Positions 28,101 to 36,852 of a stretch of DNA of 55,161 bases are shown one piece after another. The stretch lies in contig JAJZCZ010000002.1 of NCBI GenBank assembly GCA_021828805.1, positions 1-55,161 on the forward strand, written 5' to 3'. Each line of letters opens with the position of its first letter. Positions within the stretch are counted from its first letter, which is position 1. A program made the translations under genes and the position numbers. The DNA comes from Nitrospirota bacterium. GTDB lineage: Bacteria; Nitrospirota; Leptospirillia; Leptospirillales; Leptospirillaceae. The notes under the pieces were generated by a model. The model was not told the origin of the DNA and did no database searches. It worked only from the letters and a program-made list of their open reading frames with translations.

Positions 28101-28173
28101 GGCGATGGAGGGATTCGAACCCCCGACCGAGTGATTATGATTCACCTGCTCTGCCGACTGAGCTACATCGCCT
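28101..28173 (-). tRNA. tRNA-Met (CAT anticodon)
   Basis: Reverse complement GGCGATGTAGCTCAGTCGGCAGAGCAGGTGAATCATAATCACTCGGTCGGGGGTTCGAATCCCTCCATCGCCA folds as cloverleaf; loop ATCATAA gives anticodon CAT. Elongator Met favoured, Ile2 (lysidine) not excluded. Confidence 0.93.
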
Positions 28174-28213
28174 TGAAGAAGAGAGTTATGCTTCGTTGCG
28201 GAAAAACTTGTGT

Positions 28214-28242
28214 AATATAGCACGGGAAGGAATCCGGAGCAA
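28214..28242 (-). promoter_or_regulatory. Sigma70-type promoter for tRNA-Met
   Basis: Minus strand TTGCTC-N17-TATATT, about 40 bp upstream of the tRNA. Confidence 0.6.
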
Positions 28243-28285
28243 TCGGTCAAACCAGAAGCCGCGGAGGAAAGCTGATTGAGCCCTT

Positions 28286-28717
28286 TTAGTGGTGATCCTT
28301 GCCGAAGTGGCCCTCACGGGTCAGCCGAGCGTGCTCCTTCATGATGCACTTATCCATCACCACCGACATACCCGCAATCTCCGCCATACGGTATCCCTCT
28401 TCACTGACAATCCCTTCCTGAATCCAGACCCGGGGAACGGCTGTTGCCACCGCCTCCCGCACCACATCGGGGATATCCGAGGCCTTTCGAAAAATCACCA
28501 CCAGATCAGGGGTCACAGGAAGGCTCTTCAGGTCAGGAAAGCAAGGGACATGCGCCACCGAGGTCAGATTGGGATTGACGGGAAATACCTCAAACCCGTG
28601 GTCCTTCAGGTAGCTCGCAACCGTGAGGCTGGGGCGACCAAGCTTGTCCGAAATACCGACAACGGCCACCGTCTCCGAGTCCTTCAGAATCGAATGTATG
28701 AGATCATTTTGTTCCAT
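28286..28717 (-). CDS. CoA-binding domain protein (YccU-like)
   Basis: ETVAVVGISDKLGRPSLTVASYLKDHGFEVFPVNPNL, VWIQEGIVSEEGYRMAEIAGMSVVMDKCIMKEHARL. Confidence 0.88.
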   Translation of the reverse strand: MEQNDLIHSILKDSETVAVVGISDKLGRPSLTVASYLKDHGFEVFPVNPNLTSVAHVPCFPDLKSLPVTPDLVVIFRKASDIPDVVREAVATAVPRVWIQEGIVSEEGYRMAEIAGMSVVMDKCIMKEHARLTREGHFGKDHH

Positions 28718-29002
28718 GGGCGTGACTTCTCCAGCACATTTTTCATCGTGAATACGTAGAAAAAACAAAAAAACTCCCGAGACGAATCGGGATAAAACAC
28801 TTGTCTGCATCAATCCCGCAGAACAAGGTTCTCGCAGGACAGGACCCGACCGGTTCCCTTCATGGTATCATAGGTTAATGGCGGACAGGAACCCGGAAAG
28901 GACGCGACATCAACCGGCATTGTCCATGCCTTCGACCGGAGCCAGAACCGGAACTCCGATACGAAAAACGGGACAGCGCTGAAAAACCCGAGGAACCTTA
29001 CC

Positions 29003-30160
29003 ATGATCCACCTGCATGTTGACGCGATGCCATTTTTTCGACCGGGAGTCCGGGAGGCCATCAATCGGGAACTTGATGACACCATCGTCCCCACGGCCCG
29101 AATCCGGAAGGGCCTCGACAAGGCCGAGCGACTGGAGCACTACCGTGAGGAGATTGCCCGGTATGCCCAAAGCCGACCGGAAGAAGTCGTCTTTGTCTCC
29201 TCCGTCACCGAGGCCAACGGATGGGCCATCCGGGGAGTCCGCTTTCCCGGAAACTCAGCCCCCAATCATGTTCTGATCTCGCCCCTCGAACACAGCTCCG
29301 TTCTCCGGAGTGCAGAGGCCCTTGCGCGGGATACCGGCGCAAAAATGCAGCTGGTGGCCCTGACCTCAAAGGGAGCGGTCGACCTCGATGCCCTCATAAA
29401 AAACTGGCCCGGAGATCGCACCCTGGTCTCGGTCCAACGGGTCAACCCCGAAACCGGCCTTCTCCAGCCAGTCTCAGACATTGCCCGCATCGTCCGGGAG
29501 CGAGGGGGCATTCTCCACAGTGACACCTCGGGATCCCACGGCTGGGAGATTCCCCTCTTCTCAAAAGACGGTCCGGACCTGATGTCTCTCTCATCCGCTT
29601 CAGCCGGAGGCCCTGCCGGGATCGCAGCGCTCCTGATCCGGCGGGGGATCCGGATCACTCCCTGGCTTCTGGGAGGCGCCCAGGAAGATGGCCGCCGGGC
29701 AGGAAGCCAGCCGGTCTTTCTTGCAGCCGGCTTTTCCCAGGCGCTTCTCCATGAAAAAGACTCCATCGACGGAGAGCGTCAGCGGCTTACTCATCTCGAC
29801 CAGATTTTTCTGTCTGCCATCACAAAAAACCATCCGGATGTGACGATCGTCGGCCTTGACGGGAAACGTCGGCCAGGCATTTTAAATCTCCTCGTCCCCG
29901 AGGTTGACGGCCAGGCCCTTCTCTCCCTCCTCGACAGGGAGGGGGTGGGGGTCGGAACCGGAGCCAGCTGCTCAGCCCAGTCCCTGACCGTGACACATGT
30001 ATTGACGGCTCTCGGCTACCCTGCACGCCGATCCCAGGGTTCCATTGTGCTCTCGTTCGGATGGTGGAACCAAGAGTCCGATCTCGAGCCCTTCCAAAAA
30101 GCTCTGGAAAAATCCCGGGGGCTCCTTTCCCGGATCAATGTCTCCGGTGCCACGGCCTAG
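29003..30160 (+). CDS. Cysteine desulfurase-fold (NifS/IscS-like) protein lacking the PLP lysine
   Basis: Class V aminotransferase pattern (FVSSVTEANGWAIRG, LISPLEHSSVLRSAEAL, VQRVNPETGLLQPVSDIA, GVGVGTGASCSAQSLTVTHVLTALG) but SxHKxxGPxG replaced by SSASAGGPAG. Confidence 0.85.
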   Translation: MIHLHVDAMPFFRPGVREAINRELDDTIVPTARIRKGLDKAERLEHYREEIARYAQSRPEEVVFVSSVTEANGWAIRGVRFPGNSAPNHVLISPLEHSSVLRSAEALARDTGAKMQLVALTSKGAVDLDALIKNWPGDRTLVSVQRVNPETGLLQPVSDIARIVRERGGILHSDTSGSHGWEIPLFSKDGPDLMSLSSASAGGPAGIAALLIRRGIRITPWLLGGAQEDGRRAGSQPVFLAAGFSQALLHEKDSIDGERQRLTHLDQIFLSAITKNHPDVTIVGLDGKRRPGILNLLVPEVDGQALLSLLDREGVGVGTGASCSAQSLTVTHVLTALGYPARRSQGSIVLSFGWWNQESDLEPFQKALEKSRGLLSRINVSGATA

Positions 30161-30246
30161 GGTCCGGCCCAGAGACTCGTGGGGACTCACTATGAACACC
30201 TTCCCTCAACGCCACCCATGTCAGACAAAATAGCAAGGAGCTCCTG

Positions 30247-31149
30247 ATGAGTGAGAATAACGCCCAGGACGTTCATGCAATCATCGGAGGAACGGGATTT
30301 GTCGGACGCTATCTGGCCGACGCCCTCCGAACGGAAAAGAATACCCGGATCCGCCTTCTGGCACGAAACCACCCGGACTCCCTTCCTCCGGAGACCGAGT
30401 TTTACCCGGCGGATGCCGTCTCCGGAAAAGGCCTCAAGGAGGGCCTTGCCCGAGCCACCGTTGTCTGGTATCTGCCAGGGATCCTTGCCGAGACCCGGGA
30501 TCAATCCTATGAGATGGTCCACCACCAGGGGCTTGTCAACACATTGTCGGCCGTGGATCAGGGCAGCCTTCGGCATATCGTTCACATGAGCGCGGTGGGA
30601 ACCGCGCCCAACGCCCCCAGCGCCTACCACCGGACCAAGGCCCGCGGGGAAGAGGCCATCCGCAAGAGTGGCCTCCCATTCACGATCGTGAGACCCTCGC
30701 TCGTCTTTGGAACGGGTGACCGCTCCATCAATCAGTTTCTGGAGCTCGCACGACTCTTTCATATCCTGCCCATGATCGGACCGGGAACATCCCGGGTTCA
30801 GCCCATCTTTGCCGGTGACCTCGCCAAGTTCTGTGTCATGATCTCCTCCCGCCCTGACACACAGGGAAAGATCTTCGAGGTCGGCGGACCCCGCATCTAC
30901 ACCTACCGCCAGATGATGGAGGCGATCAGATCCTCAAAACACCTCAGCGCCCCCATACTGGGAGCCCCGGTGGGGATCATGATGGCCGCCGCCGTGGCGC
31001 AAAAACTTCTCCTGTCCCGGCCATTCCTGACTCCTGACGTTCTCAGGATGGCGCTTGCCGACAACGTTCCCGAGAAAAACGCATGCGTCGCCGACTTTGG
31101 CATGATCCTCCTGGGGCTCGAAGCATGGCTTGAAGAAAAGGAAGGCTGA
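30247..31149 (+). CDS. NAD(P)-binding epimerase/dehydratase family protein (NDUFA9-like)
   Basis: IIGGTGFVGRYLADALR, HMSAVGTAPNAPSAYHRTKARGEEAIRKSGLPFTIVRPSLVFG. Confidence 0.85.
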   Translation: MSENNAQDVHAIIGGTGFVGRYLADALRTEKNTRIRLLARNHPDSLPPETEFYPADAVSGKGLKEGLARATVVWYLPGILAETRDQSYEMVHHQGLVNTLSAVDQGSLRHIVHMSAVGTAPNAPSAYHRTKARGEEAIRKSGLPFTIVRPSLVFGTGDRSINQFLELARLFHILPMIGPGTSRVQPIFAGDLAKFCVMISSRPDTQGKIFEVGGPRIYTYRQMMEAIRSSKHLSAPILGAPVGIMMAAAVAQKLLLSRPFLTPDVLRMALADNVPEKNACVADFGMILLGLEAWLEEKEG

Positions 31150-31958
31150 TGGGAACCCTTCCCACACTTTTTCTCTCCCACGGAGCACCGAACTCTCTGG
31201 AAGACTCCGAATGGATGGAGACACTCAATACCTTGGGCAGGTCTCTCACCGATGTCAGGGGAGTGGTCGTACTTTCCGCCCATTGGGTGGAGCGGGGGAT
31301 TTTTGCCGGGCCGCTTGCCCCCTCCCCCCTGATCTATGATTTTTACGGTTTTCCCGAACGACTCTATCGCGTTCGCTACCCCGCCCCTCCCGGCGCAGAG
31401 CTCTTCGAGATCATCAAGAGCCTTCCCGGGATGCCGCCGATTACAGCGGCACCGGGAAGAGGCCTCGATCACGGGGTGTGGGTTCCCATGATGGGACTTT
31501 TTCCTGCTGCCGACCTCCCCGTACTCGGCCTTTCCCTTCCGGGGACAGACCCCGCCCGCCTCTATGCCCTGGGACAGTCCCTGGCTCCGCTTCGGGAACA
31601 AGGGATTCTCGTGGTGGGAAGCGGGGGTATGACACACAATCTCGGGGCCCTGATCCCCCAGGAGAATGCCCCTTCCGTTCCATGGGCCCATGCATTTGAC
31701 CAATGGGCGACAGACCGGCTTGAAGCCTCTGATGCCCTTTCACTGATCGACTTTCGAAGAAAAGCGCCGAACGCGGCGCTTGCCCATCCGACCATCGAAC
31801 ACTTTGCGCCTCTCTTTGTGGCGATGGGGGCTGCCGGAGAGACCTTTCGGGTCTCCTTCCCTGTCGATATCTTCCGCTATGGCTCCCTCTCTCTCCGCTC
31901 GGCAGCCTTTTGGAGCCCGGCAGGCTCTTCCAAACCCGAGCAATCTCCCCGACCTTGA
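31149..31958 (+). CDS. DODA-type (4,5-DOPA) extradiol dioxygenase family protein
   Basis: LFLSHGAPNSLEDSEW, VVVLSAHWVERG, DHGVWVPMMGLFP, VGSGGMTHNLGAL. Confidence 0.88.
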   Translation: MGTLPTLFLSHGAPNSLEDSEWMETLNTLGRSLTDVRGVVVLSAHWVERGIFAGPLAPSPLIYDFYGFPERLYRVRYPAPPGAELFEIIKSLPGMPPITAAPGRGLDHGVWVPMMGLFPAADLPVLGLSLPGTDPARLYALGQSLAPLREQGILVVGSGGMTHNLGALIPQENAPSVPWAHAFDQWATDRLEASDALSLIDFRRKAPNAALAHPTIEHFAPLFVAMGAAGETFRVSFPVDIFRYGSLSLRSAAFWSPAGSSKPEQSPRP

Positions 31959-32043
31959 AGCCAGCGGGTCTTTTCAGATACAATAGCTTCTTGACGTAAG
32001 GATCTTATGTTGTCAGCTTGAAAGGGTTTACCCGGAGGATATC

Positions 32044-32400
32044 ATGGAAAACAAGAACAATGTCACGATCAATGCCTATCTCAAGCCAAGCTGTGGCTGG
32101 AGTCGTGGAGTGCGGGCAGTCTTCAGCAAGTATTCCCTCCCCTACAACGACATCAACATCATCGGCAGCTCCGAAGCCTATAGCGAAATGGTGAAAAAAT
32201 CAGGACAACGTCTCTCTCCGTGCGTCGAAGTTGACGGAGTGATGCTTGCTGACGTGAGCGGTGAAGAGGTTGAAAACTATCTGATCTCCCGCGGCCTCGT
32301 CGCACCTGTCACCTCAAGCGATGCAACGCCTCTCGACAGGGGATGCCAGGATGGCGAACCGGTTGAAACAGGATCGTGGGGAACGAACAAGAGTTTCTGA
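32044..32400 (+). CDS. Glutaredoxin-like protein with CGWS active site
   Basis: NAYLKPSCGWSRGVRAVFSKYSLPYNDINI, RLSPCVEVDGVMLADVSGEEVENYL (cis-Pro region). Confidence 0.75.
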   Translation: MENKNNVTINAYLKPSCGWSRGVRAVFSKYSLPYNDINIIGSSEAYSEMVKKSGQRLSPCVEVDGVMLADVSGEEVENYLISRGLVAPVTSSDATPLDRGCQDGEPVETGSWGTNKSF

Positions 32401-32446
32401 CCGTCCAAATGTCGGCAGGAAATCATACGCCTGATTAAAAGGGAGA

Positions 32447-32665
32447 TTGAGAATGCAGCGAGTGGAGTTGATGGAATCAGAAGGGATTGCAACCGGGGCG
32501 GACGTTCTGGCCAAAGGGGCCAAGTGGAAAGAGGTGGCGCTCGTCGTGGGAGCCTTCGTCTGGATTCCTGCCACACTCTACTTGCTTCTTTTTGCCCCCA
32601 TTCCCGTGGTCCACGACATGGTCCATCCTGTCCGCCACGCCTTCAGCTTTGTCATGTGCCACTAG
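32447..32665 (+). CDS. CbtB-like single-TM protein with His-rich C-terminus
   Basis: One TM helix (VALVVGAFVWIPATLYLLLFAPIP) and C-terminal VVHDMVHPVRHAFSFVMCH resembling CbtB. Confidence 0.6.
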   Translation: MRMQRVELMESEGIATGADVLAKGAKWKEVALVVGAFVWIPATLYLLLFAPIPVVHDMVHPVRHAFSFVMCH

Positions 32666-32758
32666 TCGAACGACACAAGCTCTCCTAGCAAAACGGGGGC
32701 GAACGGGAAGATCCCTCCGGGATCTTTCCCTCGTCCCTTTCTCTTTTTTTCCTTTCAT

Positions 32759-32835
32759 GCGCTCGTAGCTCAGTCGGATAGAGCAACAGCCTTCTAAGCT
32801 GTGGGTCGCTGGTTCGATTCCAGCCGAGCGCACCA
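32759..32835 (+). tRNA. tRNA-Arg (TCT anticodon), CCA encoded
   Basis: GCGCTCGTAGCTCAGTCGGATAGAGCAACAGCCTTCTAAGCTGTGGGTCGCTGGTTCGATTCCAGCCGAGCGCACCA; full cloverleaf; loop CTTCTAA. Confidence 0.96.
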
Positions 32836-32905
32836 ATACTTGAATCTCCTCACCCCTCCAAATGACCCAGTTGTGCCGGCTCTTTGCCTCAAGCCGCCAC
32901 TGGAT

Positions 32906-33931
32906 TCATCCTTCCTCTTCTTCGTCTCCGCGCTTGACATCCGTCAGGTCGGGGAAGACCCGTTCCTCAATCTTTACCGCCCGTGCCGAGCGATAAACCC
33001 CCGGCCGCGCTTTAAAGCGAATCGCCTTCTCAACGGTAATATTGATCGGATCGTCCACATACTGGTCGAGTGTGAGCATGTCTCCCGGCTTCCATGCAAG
33101 AACCTCGGACAGACGCGCCTGGGTGGTTCCAAGCTCCGCCACAACCTTGATGGGAACGCTGTCGATCTGCTGCCGCAAGCGAAGGATCCATCGGTGGTCG
33201 ACCTCGTACTGGTCGCTCTGGAAGCCGGTATAGAGCTTCTCCTTGATGGGCTCGATGGTGGAATAAGGAATGCAGATATAGACGGGACGCCCCTGACCAT
33301 CGATGTCGAGCCGGTAGGTCAGCGCGATCACCATTTCGGTGGGGCTCACGATCGCCGAGAACTGGGGATTAATCTCTGAGCGGATGTAGGAGACTCCAAT
33401 GTGATGAACCGGAGCCCAGGCCTTCTCGAAGTCCCCGATCGCCTGGTTGAGGATATTTCGGGTAATGCGGTTTTCAATCGGAGAAAAGTCCCGACCCTCG
33501 ACCTTAACGTGGCCTCGTCCCACCCCTCCGAAGAGGTGGTCGACCAGAAGGTAGACCATTCGGGCGTCGATGATGAGAAGGAAGTTCCTCTTCATGGGCT
33601 CAAGACGAAGAATGTTGATGTTGGAGGGAAGGGGAATCTTCTTGATGAACTCCCCGAACTTGATCATTTCGGTGGAGACAGGCGAGAACTCCACCGCCTT
33701 TCTCAGCGTCGACGAGAGTGTGATTTGAAAAAACCGCGCGAACCGCTCGTTGACAATTTCAAGGGTAGGCATCCGGCCACGGATAACCCGTTCCTGGCTG
33801 GCGAGGTTATATTCACGGGTCTTCTTTCCCGGCTCTTCCTTGACCTCTGGCTTGCTGGTCTCGACATCTCCCTCGACGATGCCTCGAAGAAGCGCATTGA
33901 CCTCGTCCTGGGAAAGAATATTTTCAGCCAT
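32906..33931 (-). CDS. fliM: Flagellar motor switch protein FliM
   Basis: NILSQDEVNALLRGI, FARFFQITLSSTLRKAVEFSP, SEINPQFSAIVSPTEMVIALTYRLDIDGQGRPVYICIPYSTIEPIKEKL. Confidence 0.95.
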   Translation of the reverse strand: MAENILSQDEVNALLRGIVEGDVETSKPEVKEEPGKKTREYNLASQERVIRGRMPTLEIVNERFARFFQITLSSTLRKAVEFSPVSTEMIKFGEFIKKIPLPSNINILRLEPMKRNFLLIIDARMVYLLVDHLFGGVGRGHVKVEGRDFSPIENRITRNILNQAIGDFEKAWAPVHHIGVSYIRSEINPQFSAIVSPTEMVIALTYRLDIDGQGRPVYICIPYSTIEPIKEKLYTGFQSDQYEVDHRWILRLRQQIDSVPIKVVAELGTTQARLSEVLAWKPGDMLTLDQYVDDPINITVEKAIRFKARPGVYRSARAVKIEERVFPDLTDVKRGDEEEEG

Positions 33932-34029
33932 GGCGCTCGATCCCCCGCAACCTGTTCCCCTCGAACTCCGGAAACAGTATCTCCGGAGCGTCCAGTTTCC
34001 CTCTCGTTCCCACTAACTTATCGGACAGA

Positions 34030-34770
34030 TTAACCGTTTCGTGAAGAGGACGGGCTCAGATGGCGATCAAGAAACTCCCGGAGCATCGGCTCCGCACGAT
34101 CTGCTGAATCCTTGTGATAGACGGTGCGGTCTTCACAGAAGAAGCCGTGACCGGCCTCGGGAAAGACCTCCATCCGGAAGGAGCGGCCGGCGGCAGACAG
34201 CGCCCCGGAGATCGCCTTACGCTCTTCCTCGGGAATAAAGTCGTCCTTTCCCCCGTACATGAGAAGCAGGTCCGCCCGGATCGCCGGAACCAGTGACAGA
34301 GGAACTTCCGTCTGTCCGGGGAAGAAGCCTTTGGGGGTCCCGATGCCTCCCCCATAGAAGGGGACAGCCGCCTTGATCTTCTCTCCAAACCATCCGGCCG
34401 AGAGAAAGGCGAGACGCCCTCCCATGCAAAAACCCACCGTCCCGATCCTCTCCCGGTCGACCCGGGGATCGTTCCGGAGAATCTCGAGACAGCGGGAAAT
34501 GTCCTCCTTGGCGTCCCGGTCCTGCAACGCGGAAAGGTTGGCCATGGCGGTCTCCCGGTCGGTATAGGCCACCACCCGCCTCTCCTCGGAAAAACGCCGA
34601 TAGAGATCGGGAACCAGCACGGCATACCCCCACCCGGCCAGCCGGGCCGCCAGGCGCCGGAAGTGGTCATTGACTCCATAGGCTTCCATCAGAAGGATGA
34701 TTCCCGGGACCTTCCTGTCTCCAGCGGGACTTTCCTTGAATGCCAGCCCCCGCTCAATCCATTCTCCCAT
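34030..34770 (-). CDS. Dienelactone hydrolase family protein
   Basis: ILLMEAYGVNDHFRRLAARLAGWGYAVLVPDLYRR, GTVGFCMGGRLAF, EAGHGFFCEDR. Confidence 0.9.
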   Translation of the reverse strand: MGEWIERGLAFKESPAGDRKVPGIILLMEAYGVNDHFRRLAARLAGWGYAVLVPDLYRRFSEERRVVAYTDRETAMANLSALQDRDAKEDISRCLEILRNDPRVDRERIGTVGFCMGGRLAFLSAGWFGEKIKAAVPFYGGGIGTPKGFFPGQTEVPLSLVPAIRADLLLMYGGKDDFIPEEERKAISGALSAAGRSFRMEVFPEAGHGFFCEDRTVYHKDSADRAEPMLREFLDRHLSPSSSRNG

Positions 34771-34856
34771 CGACTTCCTCCTGTTTTTCCAATGTGATCA
34801 GGCTGCACCGACACCGGTCGGCGCACTTAACGACTCGTTTTCCTCATCTCCGTTGA

Positions 34857-35906
34857 CTATGGCTTAATCGTCGCGCCGTCAATGACAAAGCGATAGCGGA
34901 CATCGCCGGCCAGGGTCCGTTCGTAGGCCTCGTTCACCTTCTGAACCGGAATAACCTCCACATCGGAAACGATCTCGTGTTCACCACAGTAATCCAGCAT
35001 CTCCTGGGTCTCCCGAACCCCTCCGATCAGGGAGGCGGTCAGATTGCGCCGCCGGGAAATAAGCAGAAAGGAGTGGATAGACAAGGGCTTTTCGGGAGCA
35101 CCAAGGAGAACCATATTCCCATCGCGTCGCAGGGCACCGAGATAGGGTCCTAGGTCGTGATCTCCGGAAACGGCATCGAGGATAAGATCAAATCTCCCCG
35201 CAGCTCGTCCGCCCCAGCCCTCCTTACGGGTCAGGACAAAGTCATGGGCTCCGAGGCTGGCAGCATCCTTTTCCTTGGCGGCCGAGGTGCTAAATACCGT
35301 AACACGGGCCCCCATCGCCCGGGCAAACTTGATGGCCATATGTCCGAGACCACCCAGTCCCACCACGCCAACCTCCTGCCCGGGGCCGGCCCCGAAGCGG
35401 GCAAGCGGCGAGTAGGTGGTAATCCCGGCGCAGAGGAGGGGGGCCACATGGGAAAGGGGAAGGCCCTTGGGAAGCTTCAGGGCAAAATCCTCGCGGACAA
35501 CGATCACATTGGAGTACCCGCCCTGGGTCCGGGTCTTTCCGTCACGTTCAAGGGCGTTGTAGGTCCAGACGGGGCCATGGTCGCAAAACTGCTCAAGCCC
35601 CTCTTTGCAGGACGGACACGTATGGCAGGAGTCGACCATGCATCCCACCCCGGCAAGGTCTCCCGGAGCGAAGCGGGTGACTCCAGGCCCTACCGCGGTG
35701 ACCCTTCCGGCGATCTCATGGCCGGGAACCATGGGAAAGGTCGCCCCGCCCCACTCATCTCTCACCTGATGAATATCGGAGTGGCAGATCCCCGCATAGA
35801 GAATCTCGATTACGACGTCTCCCTTGCCCGGATCCCGACGGGTGAACTCGTAGGGGGCGAGGGGGGCACGGGGGGCAGAGGCAGCATAACCAAAGGCCTT
35901 GATCAT
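34857..35906 (-). CDS. Zinc-dependent NAD(P)-alcohol dehydrogenase (YahK/CAD-like)
   Basis: YAGICHSDIHQVRDEWGGATFPMVPGHEIAGRVTAVGPGV, GCMVDSCHTCPSCKEGLEQFC, VGVVGLGGLGHMAIKFARAMGA. Confidence 0.93.
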   Translation of the reverse strand: MIKAFGYAASAPRAPLAPYEFTRRDPGKGDVVIEILYAGICHSDIHQVRDEWGGATFPMVPGHEIAGRVTAVGPGVTRFAPGDLAGVGCMVDSCHTCPSCKEGLEQFCDHGPVWTYNALERDGKTRTQGGYSNVIVVREDFALKLPKGLPLSHVAPLLCAGITTYSPLARFGAGPGQEVGVVGLGGLGHMAIKFARAMGARVTVFSTSAAKEKDAASLGAHDFVLTRKEGWGGRAAGRFDLILDAVSGDHDLGPYLGALRRDGNMVLLGAPEKPLSIHSFLLISRRRNLTASLIGGVRETQEMLDYCGEHEIVSDVEVIPVQKVNEAYERTLAGDVRYRFVIDGATIKP

Positions 35907-36281
35907 CGAAAGCTCCTTATATTCTAAAGGTTGTCCATCTTGATCCTCGTCTTCTGAGAAGACTCCTTCAAAGGAGGAAGCCTCCAGAAAGCAAGGAGGA
36001 TCCCGTTCTTCCGGCCGTCGCCTGTTCGCAGCCGACAGGCCCGCGCCTTCGGATCTTGACCCTCAGAAAATTATACCCGAGAAATCGGTGACAGGTGAAG
36101 CCGAAAGAGGCTTTTCTTCTGAAAAAGATAACAGCCCGCTCTCAAGTTTGATCCCGACCCGTGATTTCCAGCCTCTCTCCGCCTCTTTCCCCTCTCCCGG
36201 GAGAGTGTTATACTTTTTTCCGTAAGATCACCGCCCCTTGTCGAGACGTCGATCTCATCGCAGCCAACACTGGAGGACTGA

Positions 36282-36833
36282 ATGTTCAACCCCTGGCACG
36301 ACCTATCCCTTGGCGAAAACGCCCCCCATGAAATCCAGGCACTGATCGAGATCCCGGCCCGATCCCGGGTCAAGTACGAACTCGACAAGGATACCGGCCT
36401 GATCCGCGTCGACCGTATCCTCCATAGCGCCGTCTATTACCCGGCCAACTACGGACTCATTCCCCAGACCTATTGCGAAGACAACGATCCCCTGGACGTC
36501 TTCGTTCTTGCCTCGGAGCCCCTTCAGTCCAACTCCATCGTCTCCGTCCGCCCGATCGGGCTGATCAACATGGAAGACGGGGGCGAGAAAGACGACAAGA
36601 TTGTCGCCGTTCTGATCAAGGATCCGGAGTGGGGGCAATACCGTCATATCGAAGACATCATTCCCCACCGTGTCCGTGAGCTGACCCAGTTCCTCAAGGA
36701 CTACAAGACGCTTGAGAACAAGCAGGTCACCGTCAGCGACGTCCTCGGCAACGCAGAGGCCAAGAAGGTGATTGAGGCCTCCATCAGCCTCTACAACTCG
36801 AAGAAGTCCCATCTCATCAAGAAAACCCGATAA
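36282..36833 (+). CDS. ppa: Inorganic pyrophosphatase
   Basis: IEIPARSRVKYELDKDTGLIRVDRILHSAVYYPANYGLIPQTYCEDNDPLDVFVL. Confidence 0.95.
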   Translation: MFNPWHDLSLGENAPHEIQALIEIPARSRVKYELDKDTGLIRVDRILHSAVYYPANYGLIPQTYCEDNDPLDVFVLASEPLQSNSIVSVRPIGLINMEDGGEKDDKIVAVLIKDPEWGQYRHIEDIIPHRVRELTQFLKDYKTLENKQVTVSDVLGNAEAKKVIEASISLYNSKKSHLIKKTR

Positions 36834-36852
36834 AACGGAAACGTCTTAGACC

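Noticed and set aside
27762-28250. 162 aa minus-strand ORF containing GDVAQSAEQVNHNHSVGGSNPSIATNA
   Set aside because: Spurious translation through tRNA-Met; the tRNA cloverleaf explains the sequence.
32700-32760. Cobalamin riboswitch near the CbtB-like gene
   Set aside because: Only about 46 nt separate it from the glutaredoxin gene, too short for a riboswitch; the downstream AAGATCCC-TCC-GGGATCTT element is a simple hairpin, probably a terminator.
32477-32836. 119 aa minus-strand ORF MVRSAGIEPATHSLEGCCSIRLSYERMKG...
   Set aside because: It is the classic spurious ORF produced by translating across the antisense of tRNA-Arg.
36284-36320. Possible sigma54 box TGGCACGACC near the ppa start
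   Set aside because: Located inside the coding start and lacks a correctly spaced GC element (TTGC) at -12.
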